Positions 45,482 through 53,990 of a stretch of DNA of 64,000 nucleotides are shown in pieces. The translations under genes and the position numbers were made by a program. The notes under the pieces were generated by a model. That model had not been told where the DNA came from, made no database searches, and saw only the letters and a program-made list of their open reading frames with translations. Within the stretch, counting starts at the first letter, position 1, and every line of letters starts with the position of its first letter. The DNA is from Viridibacterium sp035456105 (lineage in GTDB: Bacteria; Pseudomonadota; Gammaproteobacteria; Burkholderiales; Rhodocyclaceae), in contig DATIDV010000029.1 in assembly GCA_035456105.1 (NCBI GenBank), forward strand, positions 124,001 through 188,000, read 5' to 3'.

Positions 45482-46717
45482 ATGATATCTATTGTTGTTG
45501 TGGTATTTCTTCTTGTTTATGTTGGAATGCTTTTTGGCGGGCTTCCATTTTTGCAGTTAGATCGTACTGGTATTGCCCTGCTCGGTGCGATTGTTCTCGT
45601 GGCTTCACAGGTGATTAGTGTCGAGGATGCTTTCCGGTCGATGCACGCACCTACGCTGATCTTGCTGTTTGCTTTCATGGTGATTTCAGCCCAGCTCCGA
45701 TTGGGTGGGTTTTATACCTGGATTGCGTGTCGAATAGGTTCGCTTAACACTCGACCTTCGTTGCTGTTGGGCGCAATTATTGGCGTAGCCGCATACCTGT
45801 CGGCAGTATTTAGCAATGACGTCGTGTGTTTGGCGATGGCTCCTGTGATCGCCGAGATATGTCTTGCCAGGAAGATCGCACCCGTGCCTTTCCTGATTGG
45901 ATTAGCTTGCGCCGCTAATATTGGTTCTGCCGCGACGCTCATTGGAAATCCCCAAAACATGCTGATAGGTCAAACGCTCAATATGTCGTTTGGCCGCTAT
46001 CTTCTTGGCGCTTCCGTTCCGGTTGCCCTGAGCCTTATTGTGACGTGGGGTTTGATTGTGGCCTTGAGACTCCGCCAAGGATGGAATGCAGTCGACTCCC
46101 CAGTCCAGTTTGAAGAGGATTCGCGTGATGGAGAGGATGCTCCGCTCGATCGTTGGCAGACAGCCAAAGGGCTGTTAGTTGCCACCACTATCTTCGTGGC
46201 TTTCCTGGTTGGGCCTTGGCCGCGGGACCTGATGGCGTTGGCTGGAGCTGGGCTTTTGCTGACCAGTCGGCGCCTTCATTCGCACCGAATGCTTGGTCTG
46301 GTGGACTGGCAACTGCTCATCCTGTTCATGGGGCTTTTTGTGGTCAACCACGCGATGCAGCAGACGGGCTTACCTTCTCGTGGCGTCGAGGCATTGGCAG
46401 CCAGTGGTTTTGATTTGCGAACACAAGGCCCTCTCTTCATCACCAGCTTTGTACTCAGCAATGTCGTATCCAACGTGCCCGCAGTGATGCTGCTTTTGCC
46501 AACAACCGTGGGAGAGCATGCCGGAACCGTACTTGCCCTCTCCAGCACTCTGGCAGGAAATCTTTTGATAGTCGGCAGCATTGCCAACATCATTGTGGTG
46601 AATGAGGCTGCGCGCAAGGGCATCAGGATCGACTGGCTGGAGCACGCAAAACTGGGTGTGCCGGTCACGCTGGCTACTTTGGCGATATCAAGCGCTTATC
46701 TCTGGTTGTTGGTTTAG
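45482..46717 (+). CDS. SLC13/ArsB-type anion permease
   Basis: This 411-aa protein has 10-12 TM helices. FSNDVVCLAMAPVIAEICLA and NIGSAATLIGNPQNMLIG in the first half, and VLSNVVSNVPAVMLLLP in the second, are the paired hairpin motifs of the ion-transporter superfamily (CitMHS/ArsB/SLC13). The substrate (dicarboxylate, arsenite, sulfate, others) cannot be told. It starts 19 bases after the coiled-coil gene on the same strand and so is cargo that may be read from the recombinase promoter. Confidence 0.8.
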   Translation: MISIVVVVFLLVYVGMLFGGLPFLQLDRTGIALLGAIVLVASQVISVEDAFRSMHAPTLILLFAFMVISAQLRLGGFYTWIACRIGSLNTRPSLLLGAIIGVAAYLSAVFSNDVVCLAMAPVIAEICLARKIAPVPFLIGLACAANIGSAATLIGNPQNMLIGQTLNMSFGRYLLGASVPVALSLIVTWGLIVALRLRQGWNAVDSPVQFEEDSRDGEDAPLDRWQTAKGLLVATTIFVAFLVGPWPRDLMALAGAGLLLTSRRLHSHRMLGLVDWQLLILFMGLFVVNHAMQQTGLPSRGVEALAASGFDLRTQGPLFITSFVLSNVVSNVPAVMLLLPTTVGEHAGTVLALSSTLAGNLLIVGSIANIIVVNEAARKGIRIDWLEHAKLGVPVTLATLAISSAYLWLLV

Positions 46718-46873
46718 CAGCCGGTTTGGTGGTGGGGTGGTAGGCATGATTGCCGACTGGTAGTCGGCCAAAGCAGGCGGTGCCAACATGTCAAGAGTGA
46801 CTGCTGTCAGCCTGTTTGCAGCCCGTTTAGCTAGGGCGCCTATATAGATGCATGGTGGATTACTCTATTCATT

Positions 46874-47770
46874 TCATGAAAGGTGGTCTGTTATTATTCC
46901 AACAATAACTTTCTCACCAACAACTTTAAATACATTTTCATCCGGGTGCTTTCGCGCGAAAAAGTGAATTCGCCCCTGTGTCTTTGTTAGCTTTGTATGC
47001 CACTCGCAGCAGATTGTTGCGTTATCGATTGTGATGTTCCGTTCTTTCATTGCGTCATTGTTTTTGTGCGTGCTTGGGCTTTCTGGAGAGATCTCAACTC
47101 CGACAGCCCCTGCTGAAGCAATTATTTCATGCGGCTGGGTTTTGGCTTTGAAATTATCTATTGCATAGTCGTTCAAGTAGGCTAAGTGCTCGAAGTACGT
47201 AGGCAGCATGGTCGTATAGCTCAGCTTAGTCTTTCCAACATCAGAAGCTTTTGCATAGAAATAAATTTGTGGAAATAAAAACTGCGCATAACGATCTAGA
47301 GAGGTGATCGCTCGCCCACAACAAATATAAAGCTGTCGTAATGCGGATGTAAAACTTTCTGGATTAGAGATCCATTGCATCAATTCTGGCTTCCAGCCAG
47401 GATTGCCACTTGGTGAATTAAGCGATATCCATCCGCCGTTGCCGTTTGTGGCCAATGCTCGGAATCCTGAAGTGGGCGCTCCATGAGCGTCAGTACAAGT
47501 CTCACTTTGATCGAGTAGAATTTGAATTCTCAGAAAAACATCTCGGAATTCACCGCGTCCAAGATCTCCAAACATAATCTGAGCTACGCTGTCGCCATTT
47601 ATTGTGAGTGAATAAAAGTCTTCAATGAAATAAATTCTACAGACTGAAGCAGCGGTCAAAACAATTTCAGCTGTTTCAACTATTTTACCCAAGTGATCAA
47701 TGGATGGAGTCTTCTTTACGATTTCACCAGCAAGGGCTAGTTCGTCGACAAAAAATTTAGTTCGATCCAT
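46874..47770 (-). CDS. Unknown protein, third gene of DUF262/ATPase operon
   Basis: This 298-aa protein is not recognised. It has no TM segment. The N-terminal 220 residues are mixed alpha/beta (RIYFIEDFYSLTINGDSVAQ). The last 50 residues (ICCEWHTKLTKTQGRIHFF, then KVIVGIITDHL) form a compact strand pattern with a W-H-T-K-L motif that looks like a small RelE/ParE-like or nuclease-like module; this is an impression only. It overlaps the ATPase gene by 14 bases and must be made with it. AT-rich codon use. Confidence 0.65.
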   Translation of the reverse strand: MDRTKFFVDELALAGEIVKKTPSIDHLGKIVETAEIVLTAASVCRIYFIEDFYSLTINGDSVAQIMFGDLGRGEFRDVFLRIQILLDQSETCTDAHGAPTSGFRALATNGNGGWISLNSPSGNPGWKPELMQWISNPESFTSALRQLYICCGRAITSLDRYAQFLFPQIYFYAKASDVGKTKLSYTTMLPTYFEHLAYLNDYAIDNFKAKTQPHEIIASAGAVGVEISPESPSTHKNNDAMKERNITIDNATICCEWHTKLTKTQGRIHFFARKHPDENVFKVVGEKVIVGIITDHLS

Positions 47771-48836
47771 TGTTTGTGCTCAGGGCTCGTAGGTTCAGTG
47801 AAAACTGGTCAAAAAAACCTGCGGGCCAGTGCTCAATTTTTCCGTCATTGCGCAAGGCGATGTCATGGACTTCAGATCCAAATTTCTCGGTTTTGGTGAA
47901 GTACTTAATTCTTACATCGTCCCCAATGAGCTTGCCGTTAGAGTTCTTAACGCCGAGGCGAATCCCGTCAAGTAGGTGATCGCTATGCGTTTCAAGAAAT
48001 ATCTGCAGTCCAGCAGATGCTGCAAGAGCAATGAGGCGTCCCATGCTAGTTTGACCACGCGGGTGCAAATGCGCCTCAGGATTTTCAATTAGTAGTGCCG
48101 CTCCAGTAATTCGAATCCTGTCATACCAAATTGGTAATTTGACATTAGAGTCGTCGGCCCCAAGCTCTCCTGTTAGTGTTAGCAGCGCTAGAACTATCGG
48201 AAGCGAATAACTAAGACCAAATCCTGAATTAGTGGATCGATTCTCATCGACGACTATGCTCGAACTATCGTAACGAGATGCCACATCAAACTCAAGCTTT
48301 ACACCTGGCGATACTTCACCCATCCATTTTATAAGCTGGTGGCGCAGTGTATTACTGGCTGAATCTTTATGCCGAAGGTCCGGATGAACAATAATGTTTT
48401 CAAAAATCTTCGCGTAATGGGCGGAATACTGACCATATTGCCCGACTGAAAAATTAGAAAAATCCTCTTCAATTATCGGAAGCGCAACTCTCGGCCCATA
48501 TCTGTCGGCGCCAATATACTCCATAAGTGGAAGATCGTTTTCTTCCTTCGTATATTGATGGCCTTGCGAATTTAGCTTCAGGCAAGCGACACTGCTGCCT
48601 TGCTTTTCTAAGGAAAGCACGACGTCTTCCTGGGAGGGGGAATACTTTGACCTTATTTCAGAAAAATACCCAAGCCCTTCAAGGTATGGGCCTTTATTTG
48701 GATCACACATTCGAATTGCTTGTAGGATTGTGCTCTTTCCTGAGTTATTCAGTCCCGTCAAAACATTCAGTCTTTTGAAGTGAATTGTTTTTGCTGGGAA
48801 CGACTTAAATGCATTAATTGAAATTGCGTCAAGCAT
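47757..48836 (-). CDS. AAA-15/OLD-type ATPase with DUF3696-like C-terminus
   Basis: This 359-aa ABC-type ATPase has Walker A LTGLNNSGKSTILQ (about 26-39), Walker B with the ENPEAHLHP hallmark of OLD/RecF-like enzymes, and the H-loop ETHSDHLLDGIR. The C-terminal segment VRIKYFTKTEKFGSEVHDI and IEHWPAGFFDQF matches DUF3696. The ATG at 48836 (MLDAISINAFKSF) overlaps the DUF262 stop by 8 bases; an upstream in-frame ATG at 48860 is less typical. Such ATPases are sensors or motors in several phage-defence systems. Confidence 0.87.
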   Translation of the reverse strand: MLDAISINAFKSFPAKTIHFKRLNVLTGLNNSGKSTILQAIRMCDPNKGPYLEGLGYFSEIRSKYSPSQEDVVLSLEKQGSSVACLKLNSQGHQYTKEENDLPLMEYIGADRYGPRVALPIIEEDFSNFSVGQYGQYSAHYAKIFENIIVHPDLRHKDSASNTLRHQLIKWMGEVSPGVKLEFDVASRYDSSSIVVDENRSTNSGFGLSYSLPIVLALLTLTGELGADDSNVKLPIWYDRIRITGAALLIENPEAHLHPRGQTSMGRLIALAASAGLQIFLETHSDHLLDGIRLGVKNSNGKLIGDDVRIKYFTKTEKFGSEVHDIALRNDGKIEHWPAGFFDQFSLNLRALSTNNGSN

Positions 48837-50007
48837 GAGAGTATTCTTTGAATAATTCAATAAGTGTAGAGTATCTGTGCTTCACGCCCAAAGGGTCTGC
48901 ACCATACCGACCGATAGATTCGCTAAATTCATCATTGCTAAGGATTGAGTGGAATTTTTTTTCAAAATCGGTCTTGTTTGTTTTTATTCTATTGAAAGTT
49001 TCATTGGAGGCTCTTGTGAGGCAATACATTAAAACGTCAAACAGGGATTTGTTGATCGGTGTTTTGCGTAAATTTCCTCGTGAGCGCCTAAAGGCGTGGT
49101 CTCCGAAAATCTCGTATGCCCGCTCAAGTGCTTTGTCGAATTCGTCTATGATTTTATCATTTGAGTAGTTTTGTTCGGTCTCGATAGTTATATCTCCGTT
49201 CAGGTGCCGCATAGTGTTTGACAGAAACTCGTCCATGTCGCCTCGATATGCTTTGCGCCCGAGAAGATGGAAGGCTAGGTAACGCAGGATAAGCTCTCTT
49301 CCCGCCATCCGATCATCTTTTATAGTTTTCGCCATAATCCGCTCATACGAGTCGGTTAAGGTCAATTCTTTTAGAAGTCTTGTGGATTTGCCCTGATATA
49401 GTGCATGGCGAATTTCCTGAGAAGATAGCCGCATTCCTCCAGTGTTGATTCTCTTGAATATATTTCTTTTGACCTTTTCTGGCGTGTCTGGATTTATAAC
49501 GGTAAATGAAAGCTCCGCTTCCATAATGTTATTAATAACTCGAGGCATGTTCGACTTCTTTTCAATTGAATAGAAATCTTTTCCGTTAAAAAGCTCACCC
49601 CAGAATTCTAGATGCTTTATCTTGAATCCTTTTCCATCGCCATCCGGGCCCAAAATGAAGTCTCGGATCGTGGTCAGGCGCTGCAATCCATCGACTACCT
49701 CCCAGACTCCATCTTTGTCTTCGGATACATAAAACATAGGAAGAGGAATGCGGAGCATCATTGATTCAATTAGCAAGCTCTTTCGCTCAACGTCCCAGAC
49801 CTGGTTTCGTTGAAAATCTGGCGTTAGAACAATTGTCCCGTTTTTTATCCGTCGCAAGACTGCATCAAGTGCTACCACCTTTGACGAAAGGGAGATAGAT
49901 GCAGGATCGAACGGCTCATGGTTCTTGAACGCTTCGTCCTCATGCTCTACGCCTGATGGCACCCCTTCATCTGCGAGGTCTTCAGTGAGATGTTTGCTAG
50001 ATGTCAT
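48829..50007 (-). CDS. DUF262 domain protein
   Basis: This 392-aa protein carries the DUF262 (ParB-like, GmrS-type) fold: TPDFQRNQVWDVERKSLLIE at about 62-81, PLPMFYVSED and VVDGLQRLTTIRDF at about 104-118 with the D-G-x-Q-R nucleotide motif. The C-terminal half is helical and lacks a DUF1524/HNH nuclease, so it is a stand-alone DUF262. The ATG at 50007 follows GAGGACGAC; a frame to 50049 is open. It leads a three-gene overlapping operon. Confidence 0.87.
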   Translation of the reverse strand: MTSSKHLTEDLADEGVPSGVEHEDEAFKNHEPFDPASISLSSKVVALDAVLRRIKNGTIVLTPDFQRNQVWDVERKSLLIESMMLRIPLPMFYVSEDKDGVWEVVDGLQRLTTIRDFILGPDGDGKGFKIKHLEFWGELFNGKDFYSIEKKSNMPRVINNIMEAELSFTVINPDTPEKVKRNIFKRINTGGMRLSSQEIRHALYQGKSTRLLKELTLTDSYERIMAKTIKDDRMAGRELILRYLAFHLLGRKAYRGDMDEFLSNTMRHLNGDITIETEQNYSNDKIIDEFDKALERAYEIFGDHAFRRSRGNLRKTPINKSLFDVLMYCLTRASNETFNRIKTNKTDFEKKFHSILSNDEFSESIGRYGADPLGVKHRYSTLIELFKEYSHA

Positions 50008-50049
50008 GTCGTCCTCAAAGTAGCCGCAACAGTGCCGACCTATGCACAT

Positions 50050-50548
50050 GGTGCAAATATGTTAACTAATTGCACCTAACCAACCAAGTCACGCGCTTTG
50101 TGCGCCAACATTTTGCCTGCGTTTTACGTATGGGCTTTGCACTCTGGTGACGTAAATGCGATGTTAGAACTCGACACCAGATTGTTGCACTAGGCCGATA
50201 AGCGGTCGTTCTCAACAGGGCAGGGGCTGTAACCGTCCAGTTGCTGCCCTAGTGCTTTGACGCTCTGTGCAGAGCGGGTGTGACAGCGGTCGGATCGGAA
50301 GGGCTAATTTTTTTTGGGGGGAGTTGCCTGATTAGGAGAGAGTTTGCACTGTGGCCACCTTGTATCGGTGACGGGTGATCAATCTCGCCGAATTTTTGAG
50401 CAATGAGTGCCCGCGCAGAAAATGGACAGGAGAGCCCTGTTTTGTCTATTTTGGGCGGAGATTGATGGACTGCAGAAAGACACTATATCTCTTTGATTTT
50501 GTGTAAAGGGCACTCTGTCCATTACTCGTGGACTTGGGTGTGGGCACT
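50050..50548. repeat. Right end of the island, gene-free, with end repeats
   Basis: No convincing gene is present. It contains AAATGGACAG (50420-50429, same as at 30716), ACTCTGTCCAT (50512-50522, inverted copy of 30718-30728) and ACTTGGGTGT (50532-50541, inverted match to 30671-30680 with one mismatch). The boundary with the DUF486 gene is at 50548/50549. It also contains the promoter side of the DUF262 operon. Confidence 0.55.
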
Positions 50549-50707
50549 GTACTCGAACAGCGCGATGCCCCAGCTGACGAGCGCCGCGATGATCCACGGC
50601 CGGCTACCGAGATTCTTCAGATGGCCGTACCACGCGAAAGTCATGAAGATGTTCGATGCGGTCAGCAGTAGTACGGTCGGAGCCCATGTCGGTAGCCAGG
50701 TAGGCAT
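50549..50707 (-). pseudogene. DUF486 membrane protein, N-terminal fragment (split by island)
   Basis: The first 53 codons, with MPTWAP-type start and a hydrophobic helix (VLLLTASNIFMTFAWYGHL), end at FEY. After that the frame reads eight island residues and stops. The family consensus continues FEY-LLQVPANRIG, which is found at 30669 on the other side of the island. The protein is DMT-superfamily-like and of unknown function. Confidence 0.9.
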
Positions 50708-50752
50708 GGTGTGACCTCGTTGTCGTGATTTCGTAGTTAATGCGGGGCTTGT

Positions 50753-51256
50753 TCAGACTGGAGCAATCGCCTGCGTGGCAACGCTTGCCAGCAAGTCCCG
50801 CGCGACGCCCTTGCCGGGAATCACCAGGTCCGGATCGATATCTGCCAATGGCACCAGCACAAAGGCCCGCTCACACATTCGCGGGTGCGGCAGCAGCAGG
50901 CCGTGCTGATCGACGATGCGATCGGCATAGACGAGCAGGTCGAGGTCCAGCGTGCGCGCGGCGTTCTGCACACTGCGTGTACGGCCAAAGGTTTTCTCGA
51001 TGGCGAGCAGGGTTTCGAGCAGGAGTGACGGGCCGAGCGCGGTTTCGATGCGCACCACAGCGTTGATGTAGTCGGGCTGCGCGGGGCTGCCTTCAGCGAC
51101 GCCCATTGGGGCTGTTCGGTACAGACCGGACTGCGCTTCCAGCCGGCAATGCGGCTGCTTGCCCAGCGCGGCAATCGCGTTGCGCACGGTGCCGACCGGA
51201 TCTTCACCGAGGTTGGCACCGATGCCGATCCAGGCGTGAACGCTAGGTAACAGCAT
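50753..51256 (-). CDS. folK: 6-hydroxymethyl-7,8-dihydropterin pyrophosphokinase
   Basis: This 167-aa enzyme transfers pyrophosphate from ATP to the pterin in folate synthesis. The N-terminus AWIGIGANLGEDP and central ARTLDLDLLVYADR with the two metal-binding Asp, then LPHPRMCERAFVLVPLADI, are diagnostic. Its ATG overlaps the pcnB stop by one base. Confidence 0.96.
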   Translation of the reverse strand: MLLPSVHAWIGIGANLGEDPVGTVRNAIAALGKQPHCRLEAQSGLYRTAPMGVAEGSPAQPDYINAVVRIETALGPSLLLETLLAIEKTFGRTRSVQNAARTLDLDLLVYADRIVDQHGLLLPHPRMCERAFVLVPLADIDPDLVIPGKGVARDLLASVATQAIAPV

Positions 51257-52614
51257 CAGTCAGCAGAGCCATCGTTGCTCGCGGGTGCGCTTGTCTCGCC
51301 AGCAACTTTGGGCTTGCGCGGGCGACGACGGCGCTTGCGTGCCGGGTCGAGCTTTTCCGGCTGCATCATGCCTTCGCGATCCTCCGCGTTGGCATGCGCA
51401 AACGCATCCCACCAATCCGGCAACTCCATATTGATCTCACCACTTTCGGCGCGCAGACGGAGGAAGTCGTAACCGGCGCGATAGCGTGGTTGCTCGATGA
51501 GGCGATAGGGCATCTTGCCCGAGCGTTTTTCGAAGCGCGGCTGCAGCGCCCAGATCTCGGTGATGTCGGCCGAGATGCGGCGCGTGATGGCGAGTTTTTC
51601 CGCCTGGATTTCCAGCACTTCGCTCATCGCCGCGAGTAGTGCAGGCGTGGTGTGTTCGCCTGATTCGCGACGCGTATTCCAGTTGGCCAGTACTTCATGC
51701 CACAGCAAGGTGGCAAACAGGAAGCCGGCCGATATTGGTTTGTCATCGCGGACGCGCTGATCGGTGTTCTCCAGCGACAGCCATACGAATTTCTCGCCTT
51801 GCGGCTGATTCAGGATCACGTCGAGCAGCGGCAGCAGGCCCTTGTGCAGGCCTTCGGAATGCAGGCGCTTGAGGCTCACCACGGCATAGCCGCTGGTAAG
51901 CAACTTCAGCATTTCGTCGAAGAGGCGAGCCGCCGGTACGTTTTCCAGTAACTCCGACATTTCGACAATGGGCTTGCGGGCCGCTGGATCGATGATGAGA
52001 TTGAGCTTTGCCGCAAGCCGCACGGCACGCAGCATGCGCACCGGGTCTTCGCGATAACGCTGCACCGGCTCGCCGATCATGCGCAGGGTCTTCTGCTTGA
52101 TATCGGCCACGCCGTGGTGGTAATCGGTGACGACTTCGGTCGCGGGATCGTAGTACAGCGCGTTGACAGTGAAGTCGCGCCGCGTCGCATCCTCAGCCTG
52201 CGTACCATAGACGTTGTCGTGCAGTACGCGACCATGCTCGTCAGTAACGGTGTCGGCATCGTGCAGTGCGCGGAACGTGGAGACCTCAAGCGTCTCGTTG
52301 CCAACCATCACGTGCACGATCTTGAAGCGGCGGCCGATGATGCGTGCGCGGCGGAACTGTTCTTTCACCTGCTCCGGCGTGGCGTCAGTGGCGATGTCGT
52401 AATCCTTCGGCGGAATGCCTGCGATCAGGTCGCGTACCGCGCCGCCAACCACATAGGCCTTGTAGCCTGCTTCCTGCAGACCTGCGCAGACGCGGCGCGC
52501 GCCTGGCGACAGGTTTTCGCTGCGGATGCCGTGCAGGGCGATGGGGATCAGGGCAGGGGCATTCAGCGGGGCAGTCTCACGCTTGAAAACGCGGCGCAAC
52601 AGTTTGCGGATCAT
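51256..52614 (-). CDS. pcnB: Poly(A) polymerase I
   Basis: This 452-aa nucleotidyltransferase adds poly(A) tails to RNA 3' ends and promotes decay. AYVVGGAVRDLIAGIPPKDY followed by DIATDATPEQV is the class II NTase core (G-G-x-V-R-D, D-x-D); the RRDFTVNALYYDP signature distinguishes it from plain CCA enzymes. A basic C-terminal tail (RKRRRRPRKPK) is typical of PcnB. It heads the operon with folK. Confidence 0.94.
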   Translation of the reverse strand: MIRKLLRRVFKRETAPLNAPALIPIALHGIRSENLSPGARRVCAGLQEAGYKAYVVGGAVRDLIAGIPPKDYDIATDATPEQVKEQFRRARIIGRRFKIVHVMVGNETLEVSTFRALHDADTVTDEHGRVLHDNVYGTQAEDATRRDFTVNALYYDPATEVVTDYHHGVADIKQKTLRMIGEPVQRYREDPVRMLRAVRLAAKLNLIIDPAARKPIVEMSELLENVPAARLFDEMLKLLTSGYAVVSLKRLHSEGLHKGLLPLLDVILNQPQGEKFVWLSLENTDQRVRDDKPISAGFLFATLLWHEVLANWNTRRESGEHTTPALLAAMSEVLEIQAEKLAITRRISADITEIWALQPRFEKRSGKMPYRLIEQPRYRAGYDFLRLRAESGEINMELPDWWDAFAHANAEDREGMMQPEKLDPARKRRRRPRKPKVAGETSAPASNDGSAD

Positions 52615-52652
52615 TCAGGCAGGGTCCGGGCAGGGGGCTTGTAAAACAAGGA

Positions 52653-52658
52653 ATTATA
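52653..52658 (-). promoter_or_regulatory. Possible -10 box for pcnB-folK
   Basis: TATAAT on the minus strand lies about 40 bases upstream of the pcnB ATG, in a context CGCTATAATTCC. No clear -35 hexamer is present at normal spacing, so activation or a weak promoter is possible. Confidence 0.35.
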
Positions 52659-52742
52659 GCGGGGAACCGTGCCCTGAGGCTTGCCGCGACCAGGTGTGGA
52701 CGCGCGTCAGGCCCGATCTGCCGGCGGCGGCGCCGCATCAGC

Positions 52743-53825
52743 TCAACAAGAGGAGAGTTTCACCCGCGCCGCATTGCTGTCTGCGGTATAGGGCAAGTCG
52801 GCGCTGTCGCGGCGCCTGCCCGCTTCGATCTGGTCGGTTCTAGGCGTGTAGGTGCCCACTAGCACGCGATTGCCGTCGATGTTGCGGCCCGCAACCTTGC
52901 GCGATGTGAGCAGCTGCTCGTTGCCCTGTTTGTCAATCAGTACACAGGGCTCCGCCTGCGGGGGCGAGTCCGTTTGCGCCAATATCGACATCTCGTGCAT
53001 CTCGTCGCCGAGAATTGCGTCGTTGTCGGTGAGCTCATTCGCCCGACGACCGGCGATCTGCTCCACCGGCAAACCCATGAGGTCTGCAAAGGCCTGGTTG
53101 ACCATGAGGTAGTAGAGTTCTTCGTCCTTGACGTACACCGGGATCGGCACGGTGTTGAGGACGAACTTCAGGAAGTGATTCTGGTGCAGGTGCTTGCTGC
53201 CTAGCGCCTGTGCTTCGCGCTCCGCTTGACGCCACATCGACACATTCTGTGTGCTGCCGATGATGAAGGCCCGGCCATTTTCGTCGTGGCAAAGGCGCTT
53301 GGATACAGTGCGAAAAATTTCCTGGCCACTGTCCGGATGGAAAACGCGCTCTTCCTTGAGGATGTTGTATCCGCCGAAGACCTGTCTGTCTTCTGCCTCG
53401 GATTCCGTGGCGTGGCCGTGCTCATCGCGCATCTTGCTGATGGGCGCAGCAAGGATTTCTTCGCGGCTCATCGCCCGCAGCTCGCAGAAGGCTTCATTGA
53501 CGAAGGTGTAGCGACTGTTCTCGTCCTTCATGAAAATCGTCGCGGGAATGGCGTCGAGCACCCGCCCAAAATACGCGTGAGCGGTAGCCAGCGCGCTGGC
53601 GGAGTGCTTGCGTTCGGCTGCCTGCTCGGCTTGCAGCAGGCGGGACATGATGATCAGCACGGCCGACATCAACACGCTGCTGGCCGCCGCTATGCCGGCG
53701 CCCTGCGTGCCATATAGTGAGCCCGCTACCAATGCGTTGCAGGCTGTTGCGACAAGAAAGATGGGGATGATCGCCCGCGTCAGCTGGCTTGGAGGCGGCG
53801 TTTCCTGTTGGGCTGGTCGTTGCAT
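52743..53825 (-). CDS. Two-PAS membrane sensor protein without output domain
   Basis: This 360-aa protein has two N-terminal TM helices (about 18-35 and 42-62), a coiled linker, then PAS domain 1 (about 85-205; VLDAIPATIFMKDENSRYTF, NEAFCELRAMSREE) and PAS domain 2 (about 215-335; VLNTVPIPVYVKDEELYYLM). It stops after the second PAS with no GGDEF, EAL or kinase domain. It may act as a sensory partner for another protein or be a shortened diguanylate cyclase or kinase. Confidence 0.8.
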   Translation of the reverse strand: MQRPAQQETPPPSQLTRAIIPIFLVATACNALVAGSLYGTQGAGIAAASSVLMSAVLIIMSRLLQAEQAAERKHSASALATAHAYFGRVLDAIPATIFMKDENSRYTFVNEAFCELRAMSREEILAAPISKMRDEHGHATESEAEDRQVFGGYNILKEERVFHPDSGQEIFRTVSKRLCHDENGRAFIIGSTQNVSMWRQAEREAQALGSKHLHQNHFLKFVLNTVPIPVYVKDEELYYLMVNQAFADLMGLPVEQIAGRRANELTDNDAILGDEMHEMSILAQTDSPPQAEPCVLIDKQGNEQLLTSRKVAGRNIDGNRVLVGTYTPRTDQIEAGRRRDSADLPYTADSNAARVKLSSC

Positions 53826-53990
53826 GCTGGGCCCGTCCCTGTAGCGATGCTCATTGCATCTTCATGCCACTGTGGTTGAGCGCTGCAGCCAATGAAAGTC
53901 AGGTGTTTGCCTGTTATGTGACTTTATTCCGGGCGAGGAGCAGAACGGGGGCGGCACAGCTGAATGGATTGCCAGAAGCGCGTCGGAACG

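Larger units (their letters stand above)
30670..50548. mobile_element. Genomic island with recombinase trio, inserted in a DUF486 gene (~19.9 kb)
   Basis: The boundaries are set by the split DUF486 gene: codon 53 ends at 50549 and codon 54 begins at 30669, with no target base lost and no clear target duplication. The interior encodes three consecutive tyrosine recombinases, a coiled-coil protein, phage-like regulators and a set of defence-type genes. Base composition is lower in GC than the flanks in several blocks. The layout resembles elements with several recombinases in a row (Tn554-like, recombinase-in-trio types). The name of the closest family cannot be settled without a search. Confidence 0.88.

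Noticed and set aside
30670..50548. Island as a prophage or Tn7-like element
   Set aside because: No phage structural, packaging or lysis genes and no TnsA/B/C or TniQ-like genes are present; the mobility genes are tyrosine recombinases.
50379..50597. Minus-strand frame across the right island boundary
   Set aside because: It crosses the junction into the DUF486 gene in another frame and covers the end repeats.
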